Shown here: positions 49,473 to 57,552 of the stretch, piece after piece
Layout of the letters: every line of letters starts with the position of its first letter
Numbering within the stretch: the stretch's first letter is position 1
NCBI RefSeq assembly: GCF_001514205.1
Contig: NZ_KQ948763.1
Coordinates: forward strand, 349,887-413,886
Direction: 5' to 3'
Source of the DNA: Streptomyces griseoruber
GTDB taxonomy: Bacteria > Actinomycetota > Actinomycetes > Streptomycetales > Streptomycetaceae
Length of the DNA stretch: 64,000 nt
Notes under the pieces: generated by a model
Seen by the model: only the letters and a program-made list of their open reading frames with translations
Database searches by the model: none
What the model was told of the DNA's origin: nothing
Translations under genes and position numbers: made by a program

Positions 49473-50807
49473 TCAGAAGTCCCAACCGTCGTCGTCGGAC
49501 TCGTCCTTGACGGGCTCGGGGGAGGCGAACGACTCGCCGACCATGCCGGCGGTCAGCGTCGTGCCGTCGGCCGGGTCGATCAGGATGAACGATCCCGTAC
49601 GGCGCGAATCCGCGTAGGAGTCCACGGGCAGCGGCTCCGCGGTGCGGATCTTCACCCGGCCGATGTCGTTGGCGGCGAGCTGTCCCGGGTGCGGGTGCAG
49701 GGACAGGTCGTCGAGCGTGAGCCGGGACGGGATGTCCTTGACGATCGCCTTGACCGTGCGGGTGCCGTGCTTGATCAGCACCCGGTGACCGACGGTCAGC
49801 GGCTGGTCGGCCACATGGCAGACGGTCGCCTCCACGTCCTGCGTGGTCGCGGGCGCGTCCTTGCTGGGCACGATCAGGTCACCGCGCGAGACGTCGATGT
49901 CGTCCGCGAGCAGCACGGTCACCGACTGCGTCGTCCACGCCACGTCCACCGGCGCGCCCAGCAGGTCGATCCCGGAGATCGTCGAGGTGCGGCCGGACGG
50001 CAGGACCGTGACCGGGTCGCCCACCCGGAAGGTGCCGGCGGCGATCTGGCCCGCGTAGCCCCGGTAGTCGGGGTGCTCGGCGGTCTGCGGCCGGATCACG
50101 TACTGCACGGGCAGCCGGGCGTGGCAGTGCGCCAGGTCGTGGCTGACCGGGACGGTCTCCAGGTGCTCCAGGACCGTCGGGCCGCCGTACCAGTCCATGG
50201 TGGCGGAGGGCTCCACCACGTTGTCGCCGGCGAGCGCGGAGATCGGGATCGCGGTGATCTCCGGGACGCCCAGTTCGGACGCGTACGCCGTGAACTCCTC
50301 GGCGATCGCGGCGAACACGGACTCCCGGTAGTCGACCAGGTCCATCTTGTTGACGGCGAGGACGACGTGCGGGACGCGCAGCAGGGCGGCGATCGCCGCG
50401 TGCCGGCGGGTCTGCTCGACGACGCCGTTGCGGGCGTCGACCAGGATCACCGTCAGCTCGGCCGTGGAGGCACCCGTCACCATGTTGCGGGTGTACTGCA
50501 CATGGCCGGGGGTGTCGGCGAGGATGAACCGGCGCTTCGTCGTGGCGAAGTAGCGGTAGGCCACGTCGATGGTGATGCCCTGCTCGCGCTCGGCGCGCAG
50601 CCCGTCGGTGAGGAGGGCGAGGTCCGGGCCCTCCTGGCCGCGGCCGGCCGAGGCGCGCTCCACGGCCTCCAGCTGGTCGGTGAGGACGGACTTGGAGTCG
50701 TGCAGCAGCCGGCCGACGAGGGTGGACTTGCCGTCGTCGACGGACCCGGCGGTGGCGAACCGCAGCAGGGTGGTGGCCGAGAGCTCCTCGGCGGTGATCG
50801 TGCTCAT
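49473..50807 (-). CDS. cysN: Sulfate adenylyltransferase subunit 1 (CysN)
   Basis: 444-aa GTPase subunit of ATP sulfurylase. EF-Tu-like G motifs: GSVDDGKSTLVGR (P-loop), DTPGHVQYTRNM, NKMDLV; then beta-barrel domains. GTP hydrolysis drives adenylylsulfate formation by CysD. No fused APS kinase domain: CysC is encoded separately. Starts 2 bp after cysD stop; acidic C-terminus (DESDDDGWDF). Confidence 0.95.
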   Translation of the reverse strand: MSTITAEELSATTLLRFATAGSVDDGKSTLVGRLLHDSKSVLTDQLEAVERASAGRGQEGPDLALLTDGLRAEREQGITIDVAYRYFATTKRRFILADTPGHVQYTRNMVTGASTAELTVILVDARNGVVEQTRRHAAIAALLRVPHVVLAVNKMDLVDYRESVFAAIAEEFTAYASELGVPEITAIPISALAGDNVVEPSATMDWYGGPTVLEHLETVPVSHDLAHCHARLPVQYVIRPQTAEHPDYRGYAGQIAAGTFRVGDPVTVLPSGRTSTISGIDLLGAPVDVAWTTQSVTVLLADDIDVSRGDLIVPSKDAPATTQDVEATVCHVADQPLTVGHRVLIKHGTRTVKAIVKDIPSRLTLDDLSLHPHPGQLAANDIGRVKIRTAEPLPVDSYADSRRTGSFILIDPADGTTLTAGMVGESFASPEPVKDESDDDGWDF

Positions 50808-50809
50808 GG

Positions 50810-51745
50810 CTAGAAGTACCCCTCGCGCTTGCGGTCTTCCATCGCGGCCTCGGAGAGCTTGTCGTCGGCGCGGGTGGCGCCGCGCTCGGTGAGCCGGGAG
50901 GCGGCGATCTCGGTGATGACCTGGTCCAGGGTCACCGCGTCGGAGTCGACGGCACCGGTGCAGGACATGTCACCGACGGTCCGGTAGCGCACGAGGCGCT
51001 TCTCGACGGTCTCGCCGTCCTTGGGCCCGCCCCACTCACCGGCGGTCAGCCACATACCGGACCGCTGGAACACCTCCCGCTCGTGCGCGAAGTAGATGTC
51101 GGGCAGCTCGATGTCCTCGCGGGCGATGTACTGCCAGACGTCCAGCTCGGTCCAGTTGGAGAGCGGGAAGACGCGGACGTGCTCGCCGGGCGCGTGGCGG
51201 CCGTTGTACAGGTTCCACAGCTCGGGCCGCTGCCGGCGCGGGTCCCACTGCGAGAACTCGTCGCGCAGCGAGAACACCCGTTCCTTGGCGCGGGCCTTCT
51301 CCTCGTCGCGCCGTCCGCCGCCGAAGACGGCGTCGAACTTCTCCGCCTGGATCTTCTCGGTGAGCGGGAGGGTCTGGAGCGGGTTGCGGGTCCCGTCGGG
51401 CCGCTCGCGCAGCACTCCGCGGTCGATGTAGTCCTGCACCGGGGCGACATGCAGCCGCAGCCCGTGCCGGGCGACGACGCGGTCGCGGTACTCGAGGACC
51501 TCGGGGAAGTTGTGGCCGGTGTCGACGTGCAGCAGCGAGAAGGGGATCGCGGCCGGGGCGAACGCCTTCAGCGCGAGGTGCAGCATGAGGATGGAGTCCT
51601 TGCCGCCGGAGAACAGGATCACCGGGTTCTCGAACTCGCCCGCCACCTCGCGGAAGATGTGCACCGCCTCGGACTCCAGCGCGTCCAGGTGGCTGAGGGC
51701 GTACGGACGGGCGGTGCCCTCCTCGGCCGTGGCGACGGTCGTCAC
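50810..51745 (-). CDS. cysD: Sulfate adenylyltransferase subunit 2 (CysD)
   Basis: 311-aa catalytic subunit of ATP sulfurylase, which makes adenylylsulfate from sulfate and ATP. PP-loop FSGGKDSILMLHLA, LHVDTGHNFPEVLEYRD, GGGRRDEEKARAKER, MSCTGAVDSDA. GTG start overlaps the cysC stop (GTGA), so the genes are translationally coupled. Confidence 0.95.
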   Translation of the reverse strand: MTTVATAEEGTARPYALSHLDALESEAVHIFREVAGEFENPVILFSGGKDSILMLHLALKAFAPAAIPFSLLHVDTGHNFPEVLEYRDRVVARHGLRLHVAPVQDYIDRGVLRERPDGTRNPLQTLPLTEKIQAEKFDAVFGGGRRDEEKARAKERVFSLRDEFSQWDPRRQRPELWNLYNGRHAPGEHVRVFPLSNWTELDVWQYIAREDIELPDIYFAHEREVFQRSGMWLTAGEWGGPKDGETVEKRLVRYRTVGDMSCTGAVDSDAVTLDQVITEIAASRLTERGATRADDKLSEAAMEDRKREGYF

Positions 51746-52317
51746 ACCAAACCCCTCTCGCTGAGCAGCGCGTACACCGACGCCGCGGACTCCTGCACGG
51801 TCTGGTTCTCGGACTCGATCCGCAGATCGGGCGACTCGGGCGACTCGTACGGGTCGTCGACACCGGTCAGCCCGGTCAGCTCACCCGCCGCCTGCTTGGC
51901 GTACAGGCCCTTCACATCGCGTACGGAGCACACCTCGACCGGAGTCGCCACATGCACCTCCAGGTACGCGGCCCCGCCCTCCTGGTGGCGCTTGCGCACC
52001 GCCTCCCGGCTGTCCGCGTACGGGGCGATCACCGGCACGAGCGCCTTCACGCCGTTGCGGGCGAGCAGTTCGGCGAGGAAGCCGATGCGCTGCACATTGG
52101 TGTGCCGGTCCTCACGGCTGAAACCGAGGCCCGCGGAGATGAACTCGCGGATCTCGTCGCCGTCGAGCACCTCGACGCGGTGGCCCTCCTCGCGCAGCCG
52201 GCCGGCCAGCTCGTACGCGATGGTGGTCTTGCCGGCGCTCGGCAGACCCGTGAGCCAGACGGTGGCTCCGGTCGTCACGTGGTTCTCCAATGTCGTAGGC
52301 ACAGTAGGCACAGTCAT
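51742..52317 (-). CDS. cysC: Adenylylsulfate kinase (CysC)
   Basis: 191-aa kinase that phosphorylates adenylylsulfate to PAPS. Walker A WLTGLPSAGKTTIA, DGDEIREFISAGLGFSREDR, VIAPYADSREAVR, and DVKGLYAKQAAGE. Standard length. 6 bp after cysH. Because the downstream reductase has the cysteines of an APS-type enzyme, CysC may serve sulfation or an alternative route. Confidence 0.94.
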   Translation of the reverse strand: MTVPTVPTTLENHVTTGATVWLTGLPSAGKTTIAYELAGRLREEGHRVEVLDGDEIREFISAGLGFSREDRHTNVQRIGFLAELLARNGVKALVPVIAPYADSREAVRKRHQEGGAAYLEVHVATPVEVCSVRDVKGLYAKQAAGELTGLTGVDDPYESPESPDLRIESENQTVQESAASVYALLSERGLV

Positions 52318-52323
52318 GGGGGG

Positions 52324-53034
52324 TCAGCCGTGCAGTCCGCACTCGGTCTTGGCGCGCCCCGCCCAGCGGCCGGCGCGTGCGTCCTCGCCTTCGAGGACCC
52401 GGCGGGTGCAGGGGGCGCAGCCGACGGAGGCGTAGCCGTCCATCAGCAGGGGGTTGGACAGTACGCCGTGCTCGGTGATGTACGCATCGACGTCGTCCTG
52501 GGTCCAGCGGGCGATCGGCGAGATCTTGACCTTCTGCCGCTTCTCGTCCCAGCCGACGACCGGGGTGTTCGCCCGGGTCGGGGACTCGTCGCGGCGCAGG
52601 CCGGTGGCCCAGGCCCGGTATCCCGCGAGCCCCTCCTCGAGCGGCCGCACCTTGCGCAGCTTGCAGCACAGGTCGGGGTCGCGGTCGTGCAACTTCGGCC
52701 CGAACTCGGCGTCCTGCTCGGCGACCGTCTGGCGCGGGGTGAGGGTGATGACGTTGACGTCCATCACGGCCTCGACCGCGTCGCGGGTGCCGATGGTCTC
52801 CGGGAAGTGGTAGCCGGTGTCGAGGAACACCACGTCCACGCCCTTGAGGACCCGGGACGCCAGATGGGCGACCACCGCGTCCTCCATGGAGGAGGTCACA
52901 CAGAAGCCCTTGCCGAAGGTGTCCACCGCCCACTGGAGGATCTCCAGCGCGGAGGCGTCCTCCAGCTCGCGGCCCGCCCGCTCGGCGAGCGCCTTCAACT
53001 CCTCGGTCGTACGGCCTTCCTGAACCGTCGTCAT
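52324..53034 (-). CDS. cysH: Adenylylsulfate/PAPS reductase (CysH)
   Basis: 236-aa thioredoxin-dependent reductase releasing sulfite. PP-loop-like VTSSMEDAVVAHLA, LDTGYHFPET, and the catalytic ECGLHG (Cys232). Two Cys pairs, Cys123-Cys124 (DLCCKLRKV) and Cys206/Cys209 (GCAPC), are the [4Fe-4S] ligands that mark enzymes able to reduce APS directly. ATG 53034 overlaps the upstream zinc-ribbon stop (ATGA). Confidence 0.94.
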   Translation of the reverse strand: MTTVQEGRTTEELKALAERAGRELEDASALEILQWAVDTFGKGFCVTSSMEDAVVAHLASRVLKGVDVVFLDTGYHFPETIGTRDAVEAVMDVNVITLTPRQTVAEQDAEFGPKLHDRDPDLCCKLRKVRPLEEGLAGYRAWATGLRRDESPTRANTPVVGWDEKRQKVKISPIARWTQDDVDAYITEHGVLSNPLLMDGYASVGCAPCTRRVLEGEDARAGRWAGRAKTECGLHG

Positions 53035-53210
53035 ATCCGGTCCCCTCCCGTGTCGGTGCGCTGAACGCCCCGGGCCAGCAGCCCGAGGAACTTCAGCTGG
53101 AATGCGCGGTTGCATGCCGCGCATTCCCACGCGCCGTGGCCCTGTTCGTTCGGTCGCAGGTCCTCGTCGCCGCAGTAGGGGCAGTGGAAGGGGGCGGCCC
53201 GCTCGCTCAT
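53031..53210 (-). CDS. Small zinc-ribbon protein in sulfite-reductase operon
   Basis: 59-aa protein with two CxxC pairs, Cys10/Cys13 (CPYC) and Cys30/Cys33 (CAAC), forming a zinc ribbon or rubredoxin-like metal site; positions fit a structural zinc or electron-transfer role. It overlaps sir at its start and cysH at its stop by four bases each (ATGA both sides), so it is translated as part of the operon. A similarly placed small hypothetical gene exists in S. coelicolor as I remember (between the reductase and cysH genes). Function unknown. Confidence 0.85.
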   Translation of the reverse strand: MSERAAPFHCPYCGDEDLRPNEQGHGAWECAACNRAFQLKFLGLLARGVQRTDTGGDRI

Positions 53211-54904
53211 GAGAGGGCCTCCTCACCGGCGCGGGCGGCCCAGACGGCGAAACGCTCGCCGTCCTCGCGCTCCGCCTGGAAGCGCCTCAGCACCCGCTCG
53301 ACGTAGTCGGGCAGTTCCTCCGAGGTCACCTTGAGACCGCGGACCTTGCGGCCGAAGCCGGCCTCCAGGCCCAGGGCGCCGCCCAGGTGCACCTGGTAGC
53401 CCTCGACCTGCTCGCCGTCTCCGTTGAGGACCAGCTGGCCCTTGAGACCGATGTCCGCGACCTGGATACGGGCGCAGGCGTTCGGGCAGCCGTTGAGGTT
53501 GATGGTCAGCGGCTCGTCGAAGTCCGGCAGTCGTCGCTCCAGCTCGTCGATCAGGGAGGAGCCGCGCTGCTTGGTCTCGACGATCGCGAGCTTGCAGTAC
53601 TCGATGCCGGTGCAGGCCATGGTGCCGCGCCGGAACGGGGACGGCTTCGCGGTCAGGTCCAGCGCCTGGAGGGCCTCGACCAGCGACTCGACCTGGTCCT
53701 CCACCACATCGAGGATGATCATCTTCTGCTCGACGGTGGTCCGCACGCGGCCCGAGCCATGGGCCTCGGCCAGGTCGGCGATCTTCGCCAGGGTGGCGCC
53801 GTCCACCCGGCCGACGCGCGGGGCGAACCCGACGTAGAAGTTGCCGTCCTGCTGACGGTGCACCCCGACGTGGTCGCGCCAGCGCGAGGTGGGCTCGGCG
53901 GGCGCGGGGCCGTCGACGAGCGTGCGCTTGAGGTACTCGTCCTGGAGCACCTGGCGGAACTTCTCCGCGCCCCAGTCGGCGACCAGGAACTTCAGACGGG
54001 CGCGGGTGCGCAGCCGGCGGTAGCCGTAGTCCCGGAAGATGCCGATCACCCCGGCCCAGACCTCGGGGACCTCGGCCAGTGGCACCCAGGCGCCGAGCCG
54101 GACGCCGATCTTGGGGTTGGTGGACAGGCCGCCGCCGACCCACAGGTCGAAGCCCGGGCCGTGTTCGGGGTGCTCCACACCGACGAACGCGATGTCGTTG
54201 ATCTCGTGCACCACGTCCAGCAGCGGGGAGCCGGAGATCGCGGACTTGAACTTGCGCGGCAGGTTGGAGAACTCCTTGCTGCCGATGTACCGCCGCTGGA
54301 TCTCGTCGATCGCCCAGGTGCCGTCGATGATCTCGTCCTCGGCGATGCCCGCGACCGGCGAGCCGATCACGACACGCGGGCAGTCACCACAGGCCTCGGT
54401 GGTGGACAGGCCGACGGCCTCGAGCCGGTTCCAGATCTCCGGGACGTCCTCGATGCGGATCCAGTGCAGCTGGATGTTCTGCCGGTCCGTGATGTCCGCG
54501 CTGCCCCGGGCGAACTCCTGCGAGATCTCCCCGATCACCCGCAGCTGCTGTGTGGTGAGCCGGCCGCCGTCGATGCGCACCCGCAGCATGAAGTACTTGT
54601 CGTCCAGCTCCTCCGGCTCCAGGATCGCGGTCTTGCCGCCGTCGATCCCGGGCTTGCGCTGGGTGTACAGCCCCCACCAGCGCATCCGGCCGCGCAGGTC
54701 GTTGGGGTCGATCGAGTCGAAGCCGCGCTTGGAGTAGATCGTCTCAATGCGTGTCCGCACATTGAGACCGTCGTCGTCCTTCTTGAACTGCTCGTTGCCG
54801 TTGAGCGGGGTGTGGTGCCCCATGGCCCACTGCCCCTCGCCGCGGTGACGGCTCACCTTGCGGCGGGGCGCGGAGGCGGCAGGGTTCTGTGGGGTGGCGG
54901 CCAT
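53207..54904 (-). CDS. sir: Ferredoxin-dependent sulfite reductase
   Basis: 565-aa siroheme/[4Fe-4S] enzyme reducing sulfite to sulfide. Cluster ligands Cys431 and Cys437 (ACTGIEYC), Cys473 and Cys477 (NGCPNAC), the C-x5-C...C-x3-C pattern. Tyr80 (WGLYTQR) and Cys172 (TEACGDCPR) are spaced like the covalently linked Tyr-Cys pair next to siroheme in mycobacterial SirA, favouring sulfite over nitrite. An N-terminal ~30-residue extension is low complexity. First structural gene of the operon. Confidence 0.93.
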   Translation of the reverse strand: MAATPQNPAASAPRRKVSRHRGEGQWAMGHHTPLNGNEQFKKDDDGLNVRTRIETIYSKRGFDSIDPNDLRGRMRWWGLYTQRKPGIDGGKTAILEPEELDDKYFMLRVRIDGGRLTTQQLRVIGEISQEFARGSADITDRQNIQLHWIRIEDVPEIWNRLEAVGLSTTEACGDCPRVVIGSPVAGIAEDEIIDGTWAIDEIQRRYIGSKEFSNLPRKFKSAISGSPLLDVVHEINDIAFVGVEHPEHGPGFDLWVGGGLSTNPKIGVRLGAWVPLAEVPEVWAGVIGIFRDYGYRRLRTRARLKFLVADWGAEKFRQVLQDEYLKRTLVDGPAPAEPTSRWRDHVGVHRQQDGNFYVGFAPRVGRVDGATLAKIADLAEAHGSGRVRTTVEQKMIILDVVEDQVESLVEALQALDLTAKPSPFRRGTMACTGIEYCKLAIVETKQRGSSLIDELERRLPDFDEPLTINLNGCPNACARIQVADIGLKGQLVLNGDGEQVEGYQVHLGGALGLEAGFGRKVRGLKVTSEELPDYVERVLRRFQAEREDGERFAVWAARAGEEALS

Positions 54905-55051
54905 CGTGAATACGTCCTTCGGGACAGGCGGAAAGCGGCTCTGACCTGCGCGTACGGGCGCATGGGGGGATATGTGCGCGTCGTTGCGCAGGGGGAAAGC
55001 AGGGAAAGGCGGAGGGAAGGCTGGATCAGGAGACTCGGCGGCGCTGTGCTG

Positions 55052-55135
55052 TCAGCCCGCCGGACAGATGGCGCTGGACATGCGGCCGAGGTCGACGTGC
55101 CGCCGACTCACCAAGGCAATCCCAGTTCCAGACAT
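55052..55135 (-). CDS. Cysteine leader peptide of the sulfur operon
   Basis: 27-codon peptide starting ATG 55135, ending SRRHVDLGRMSSAICPAG. It belongs to the short actinobacterial leader peptides with an RRHVDL core and a Cys near the end that precede cysteine/sulfur genes. It lies about 150 bp upstream of sir in the same direction. Stalling at the Cys codon when cysteinyl-tRNA is scarce would control the operon by attenuation (inferred from family placement). Confidence 0.82.
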   Translation of the reverse strand: MSGTGIALVSRRHVDLGRMSSAICPAG

Positions 55136-55157
55136 GACGGAAGCGTGGCACGGCGAT

Positions 55158-55172
55158 CTGGACACAGTCCAG
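55158..55172 (-). promoter_or_regulatory. Perfect operator palindrome before the leader peptide
   Basis: CTGGAC-ACA-GTCCAG, a perfect 6-3-6 inverted repeat, 23 bp upstream of the leader start. A weak -10-like GATAAA (55179-55174) abuts it, so a repressor here would cover the likely transcription start. The regulator is unknown; an Rrf2/CymR-type protein is only a suggestion. Confidence 0.5.
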
Positions 55173-55187
55173 CTTTATCCGCCATGT

Positions 55188-55224
55188 GGACACCCTTGTC
55201 CCGAGATGTGAGACACGGGTGTCC
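55188..55224. terminator. Inverted repeat between GNAT gene and sulfur operon
   Basis: GGACACCC (55188-55195) and GGGTGTCC (55217-55224), an 8-bp stem with a 21-base loop, downstream of the minus-strand GNAT gene. Probably its terminator; overlap with the sulfur promoter region is possible. Confidence 0.4.
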
Positions 55225-55286
55225 TCGATCACATGGCGCGCACGGCCCCTTGTCCCCGCAGGTCAGAACCGGTATGCGCGGCCCGG

Positions 55287-55859
55287 TCAGCCGGCCTGCG
55301 CACCAGGCCAGGGGCCCGGCGCGGACACTTCGGGCTGCTCCTCCACCTTGGTGTCGAACAGCTTGAAACCCCGTCGCTGGTAGTTGGCCATGGCGTGCTC
55401 GCCGTCCAGGCTGCAGGTGTGCAGCCACACCCGCTTGGTCTGCGACAGGCCCGGCCAGCGGTCCCCGAGGTCCCAGGCGCGGGCGGCCCCGTACGACAGC
55501 AGATGCCCGCCGATCCGCCGTCCCCGGAAGGCGGGGATCAGCCCGAAGTACACGATCTCCACGACCCCGTCGTCCTGCGGCTCCAGCTCCACGTACCCGG
55601 CGGGCGTGCCGTGGTCGTGGGCGACCCAGGTCTCGACCCCCGGGCGCGCCAGATGCTCGGCCCAGCGCCCGTACGACCAGCCCAGCCGGTCGATCCAGCG
55701 GATGTCGCCGCCGACGGAGGCGTAGAGGAAGCGGCTGAACTCGGGTGAGGGCACCTCGGCGCGGACGATCCGGACGTCGCCCTCCGGCGCGGCGGCCGGG
55801 AGGAGATCGGTCGGGGAGGTCTGCTCCAGGGACCAGGTGGTCACGGGGATGTTGGTCAT
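55287..55859 (-). CDS. GNAT-family N-acetyltransferase
   Basis: 190-aa acetyltransferase. Acetyl-CoA motif A IVYFGLIPAFRGRRIGGHLLSYGAARAW (Q/RxxGxG/A form: RGRRIGG), downstream LHTCSLDGEHAMANYQRRGFKLF. N-terminal ~45 residues are the usual variable part. Substrate not predictable. Confidence 0.88.
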   Translation of the reverse strand: MTNIPVTTWSLEQTSPTDLLPAAAPEGDVRIVRAEVPSPEFSRFLYASVGGDIRWIDRLGWSYGRWAEHLARPGVETWVAHDHGTPAGYVELEPQDDGVVEIVYFGLIPAFRGRRIGGHLLSYGAARAWDLGDRWPGLSQTKRVWLHTCSLDGEHAMANYQRRGFKLFDTKVEEQPEVSAPGPWPGAQAG

Positions 55860-55979
55860 GCGGTCAGGGAATCATCGCGGCCAAGGGTCTGTCGATCGCG
55901 GTCCACCGGCCGAACCGCCGCACCGCCGGTCCGCAGCGGTCCGCCCCGGCCGTGCGCCCGGGCCGGCCGCTCCCGCTTC

Positions 55980-57308
55980 CTACTGGGCCGGCATGCCCGC
56001 CGGATGGTCCGAGGCCGTGCTCGCGAGCGTGGACAGGGGTGTGGCGAACAGCACGCGGCCCGACTGGGTCCAGACCTCGCCGGTCTCCGCCCAGTAGGAG
56101 AGGGACTCCGTGCGGGTGCTCCAGCAGGTGTGCGACCCGGCGGTGCCGCACTCCGCGGCCCGTGCCCCGTCCTTCTCGGCGGTGGTCTGCCGCCACAGCA
56201 CACCGTGCCGCTCCCCGGCCCCGGCCGCCCGGCTCACGTACCAGGCGCCGCCGTACGACAGCACGCCCCGCACACCGGTGAGCTTCGTCTCGTACGCCTC
56301 CGACACCCGCGCCCGCCCGTCGGCGCCGGGGGCGAGCAGGCCCGCGTGGCCGGCGGCCGTGCTGAACGGAAAGCGCCACAGCCGGGCGACCCGGTCGCCG
56401 CCGTCGAGGGTCCACTCGCCGGCGACCAGCGTGTCCGGGGCGGTGCTGCGGTCGAGGGAGATGGTCGTGGGCCGCGGGGTGCCCGTGCCGTCGAGCCGGT
56501 AGGAGCCGACGGCCGGCAGGACGAACCGGGAGCCGTGCGCCGACCAGCCGCCGTCCGTGCGGCCGACCGCCTCGCCGATGACGTCGGCGCGCTGGACGCG
56601 GTTCATGTCGTACACGTACAGCGCGGCCGCGTCCCCGTCGTCGGCGGTGACCAGCAGCTTGTCCTGGTACCAGACCATCCCGGAGACATGGGAGACCAGC
56701 CCCCGGTAGTCCCGGCCGCCGTCCACCGGTACGGCCAGCAGCACCCAGGTGTACGAGAGGCGGCCGAGGTCGTTGGCGTCGACGAACGCGACCCGGGCCA
56801 GGCCCTGGTCGGCCGAGGTGCCGCCGGTGGCCGACCAGGCGGAGAGCACGACCCGGTTGCTGCCCCAGACGCCGTCGTCGTCGGCGTCACCCGATGTGGT
56901 GACCGCGCCCGGCTGCCAGCCCTCGGTGTCGCCGCTGTTCCAGCAGTACGCCCGGGTGGCCGCGGGGGAGACCGGAAGGTCCGCGCGTTCGGCCGTGGAG
57001 CAGTCGTCCGCGTCACGCAGCGCACCGTCGGCGTGGGCGAGCACGGTGCCCACCCCGACCGGCGTGCCCATCGCGCCCGCCAGCCGGTTCAGATCGGCCT
57101 GCGGCACCATGTCCTGCGTCAGCCCCGGCCGCCCGGTCCCGGTGGCCGCGGCCAGCGGCTTCAGGGCCCCGGGGCCCTCGTCGGTGACCGTGGCCTGGGA
57201 GGCGCTGATCATAGTGGCGGCGGCGGTGAGGGCGAGAGCGGTCCCGGCCAGGAAGGCCCGTACCGCTCTGCCCCGCCTACGTCGGCGATGTCGGCCGCGC
57301 TGTCTCAT
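55980..57308 (-). CDS. Secreted protein, unrecognised
   Basis: 442-aa exported protein. Arg-rich N-terminus (MRQRGRHRRRRRGRAVRAFLAG) and hydrophobic core, cleavage ~40. The mature part has repeated short strands with Trp/Tyr-rich turns (WVLLAVPVDGGRDY, MVWYQDKLLVTADDGDAAALYVYDMNRVQRADVIG, WYVSRAAGAG), suggesting a beta-propeller-like fold, and four Cys. GGAGG precedes ATG 57308. No family recognised; a surface or enzyme-like binding function is possible. Confidence 0.75.
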   Translation of the reverse strand: MRQRGRHRRRRRGRAVRAFLAGTALALTAAATMISASQATVTDEGPGALKPLAAATGTGRPGLTQDMVPQADLNRLAGAMGTPVGVGTVLAHADGALRDADDCSTAERADLPVSPAATRAYCWNSGDTEGWQPGAVTTSGDADDDGVWGSNRVVLSAWSATGGTSADQGLARVAFVDANDLGRLSYTWVLLAVPVDGGRDYRGLVSHVSGMVWYQDKLLVTADDGDAAALYVYDMNRVQRADVIGEAVGRTDGGWSAHGSRFVLPAVGSYRLDGTGTPRPTTISLDRSTAPDTLVAGEWTLDGGDRVARLWRFPFSTAAGHAGLLAPGADGRARVSEAYETKLTGVRGVLSYGGAWYVSRAAGAGERHGVLWRQTTAEKDGARAAECGTAGSHTCWSTRTESLSYWAETGEVWTQSGRVLFATPLSTLASTASDHPAGMPAQ

Positions 57309-57552
57309 TCGTCCTCCCGAGGCGGGCCAACTGCGCCTGATGATCCGTACGTTGACCGAGGAGCAGGTGGGGTGACCCGTAGAGGGATGCTACGGCAGAG
57401 GGGGGCCGTCCCGGACGAAGACCGCGCAAATATGCGGAAGATGCCACCGGGTGCAGCATTCCGGCTACAGTGCGGAACCCGTTTGCCACAGCGTGTGTGC
57501 CGGCCGGCCGCAAACGGCGCACTCCTGGCATCCGGTGCCACCCGGCGACCGG

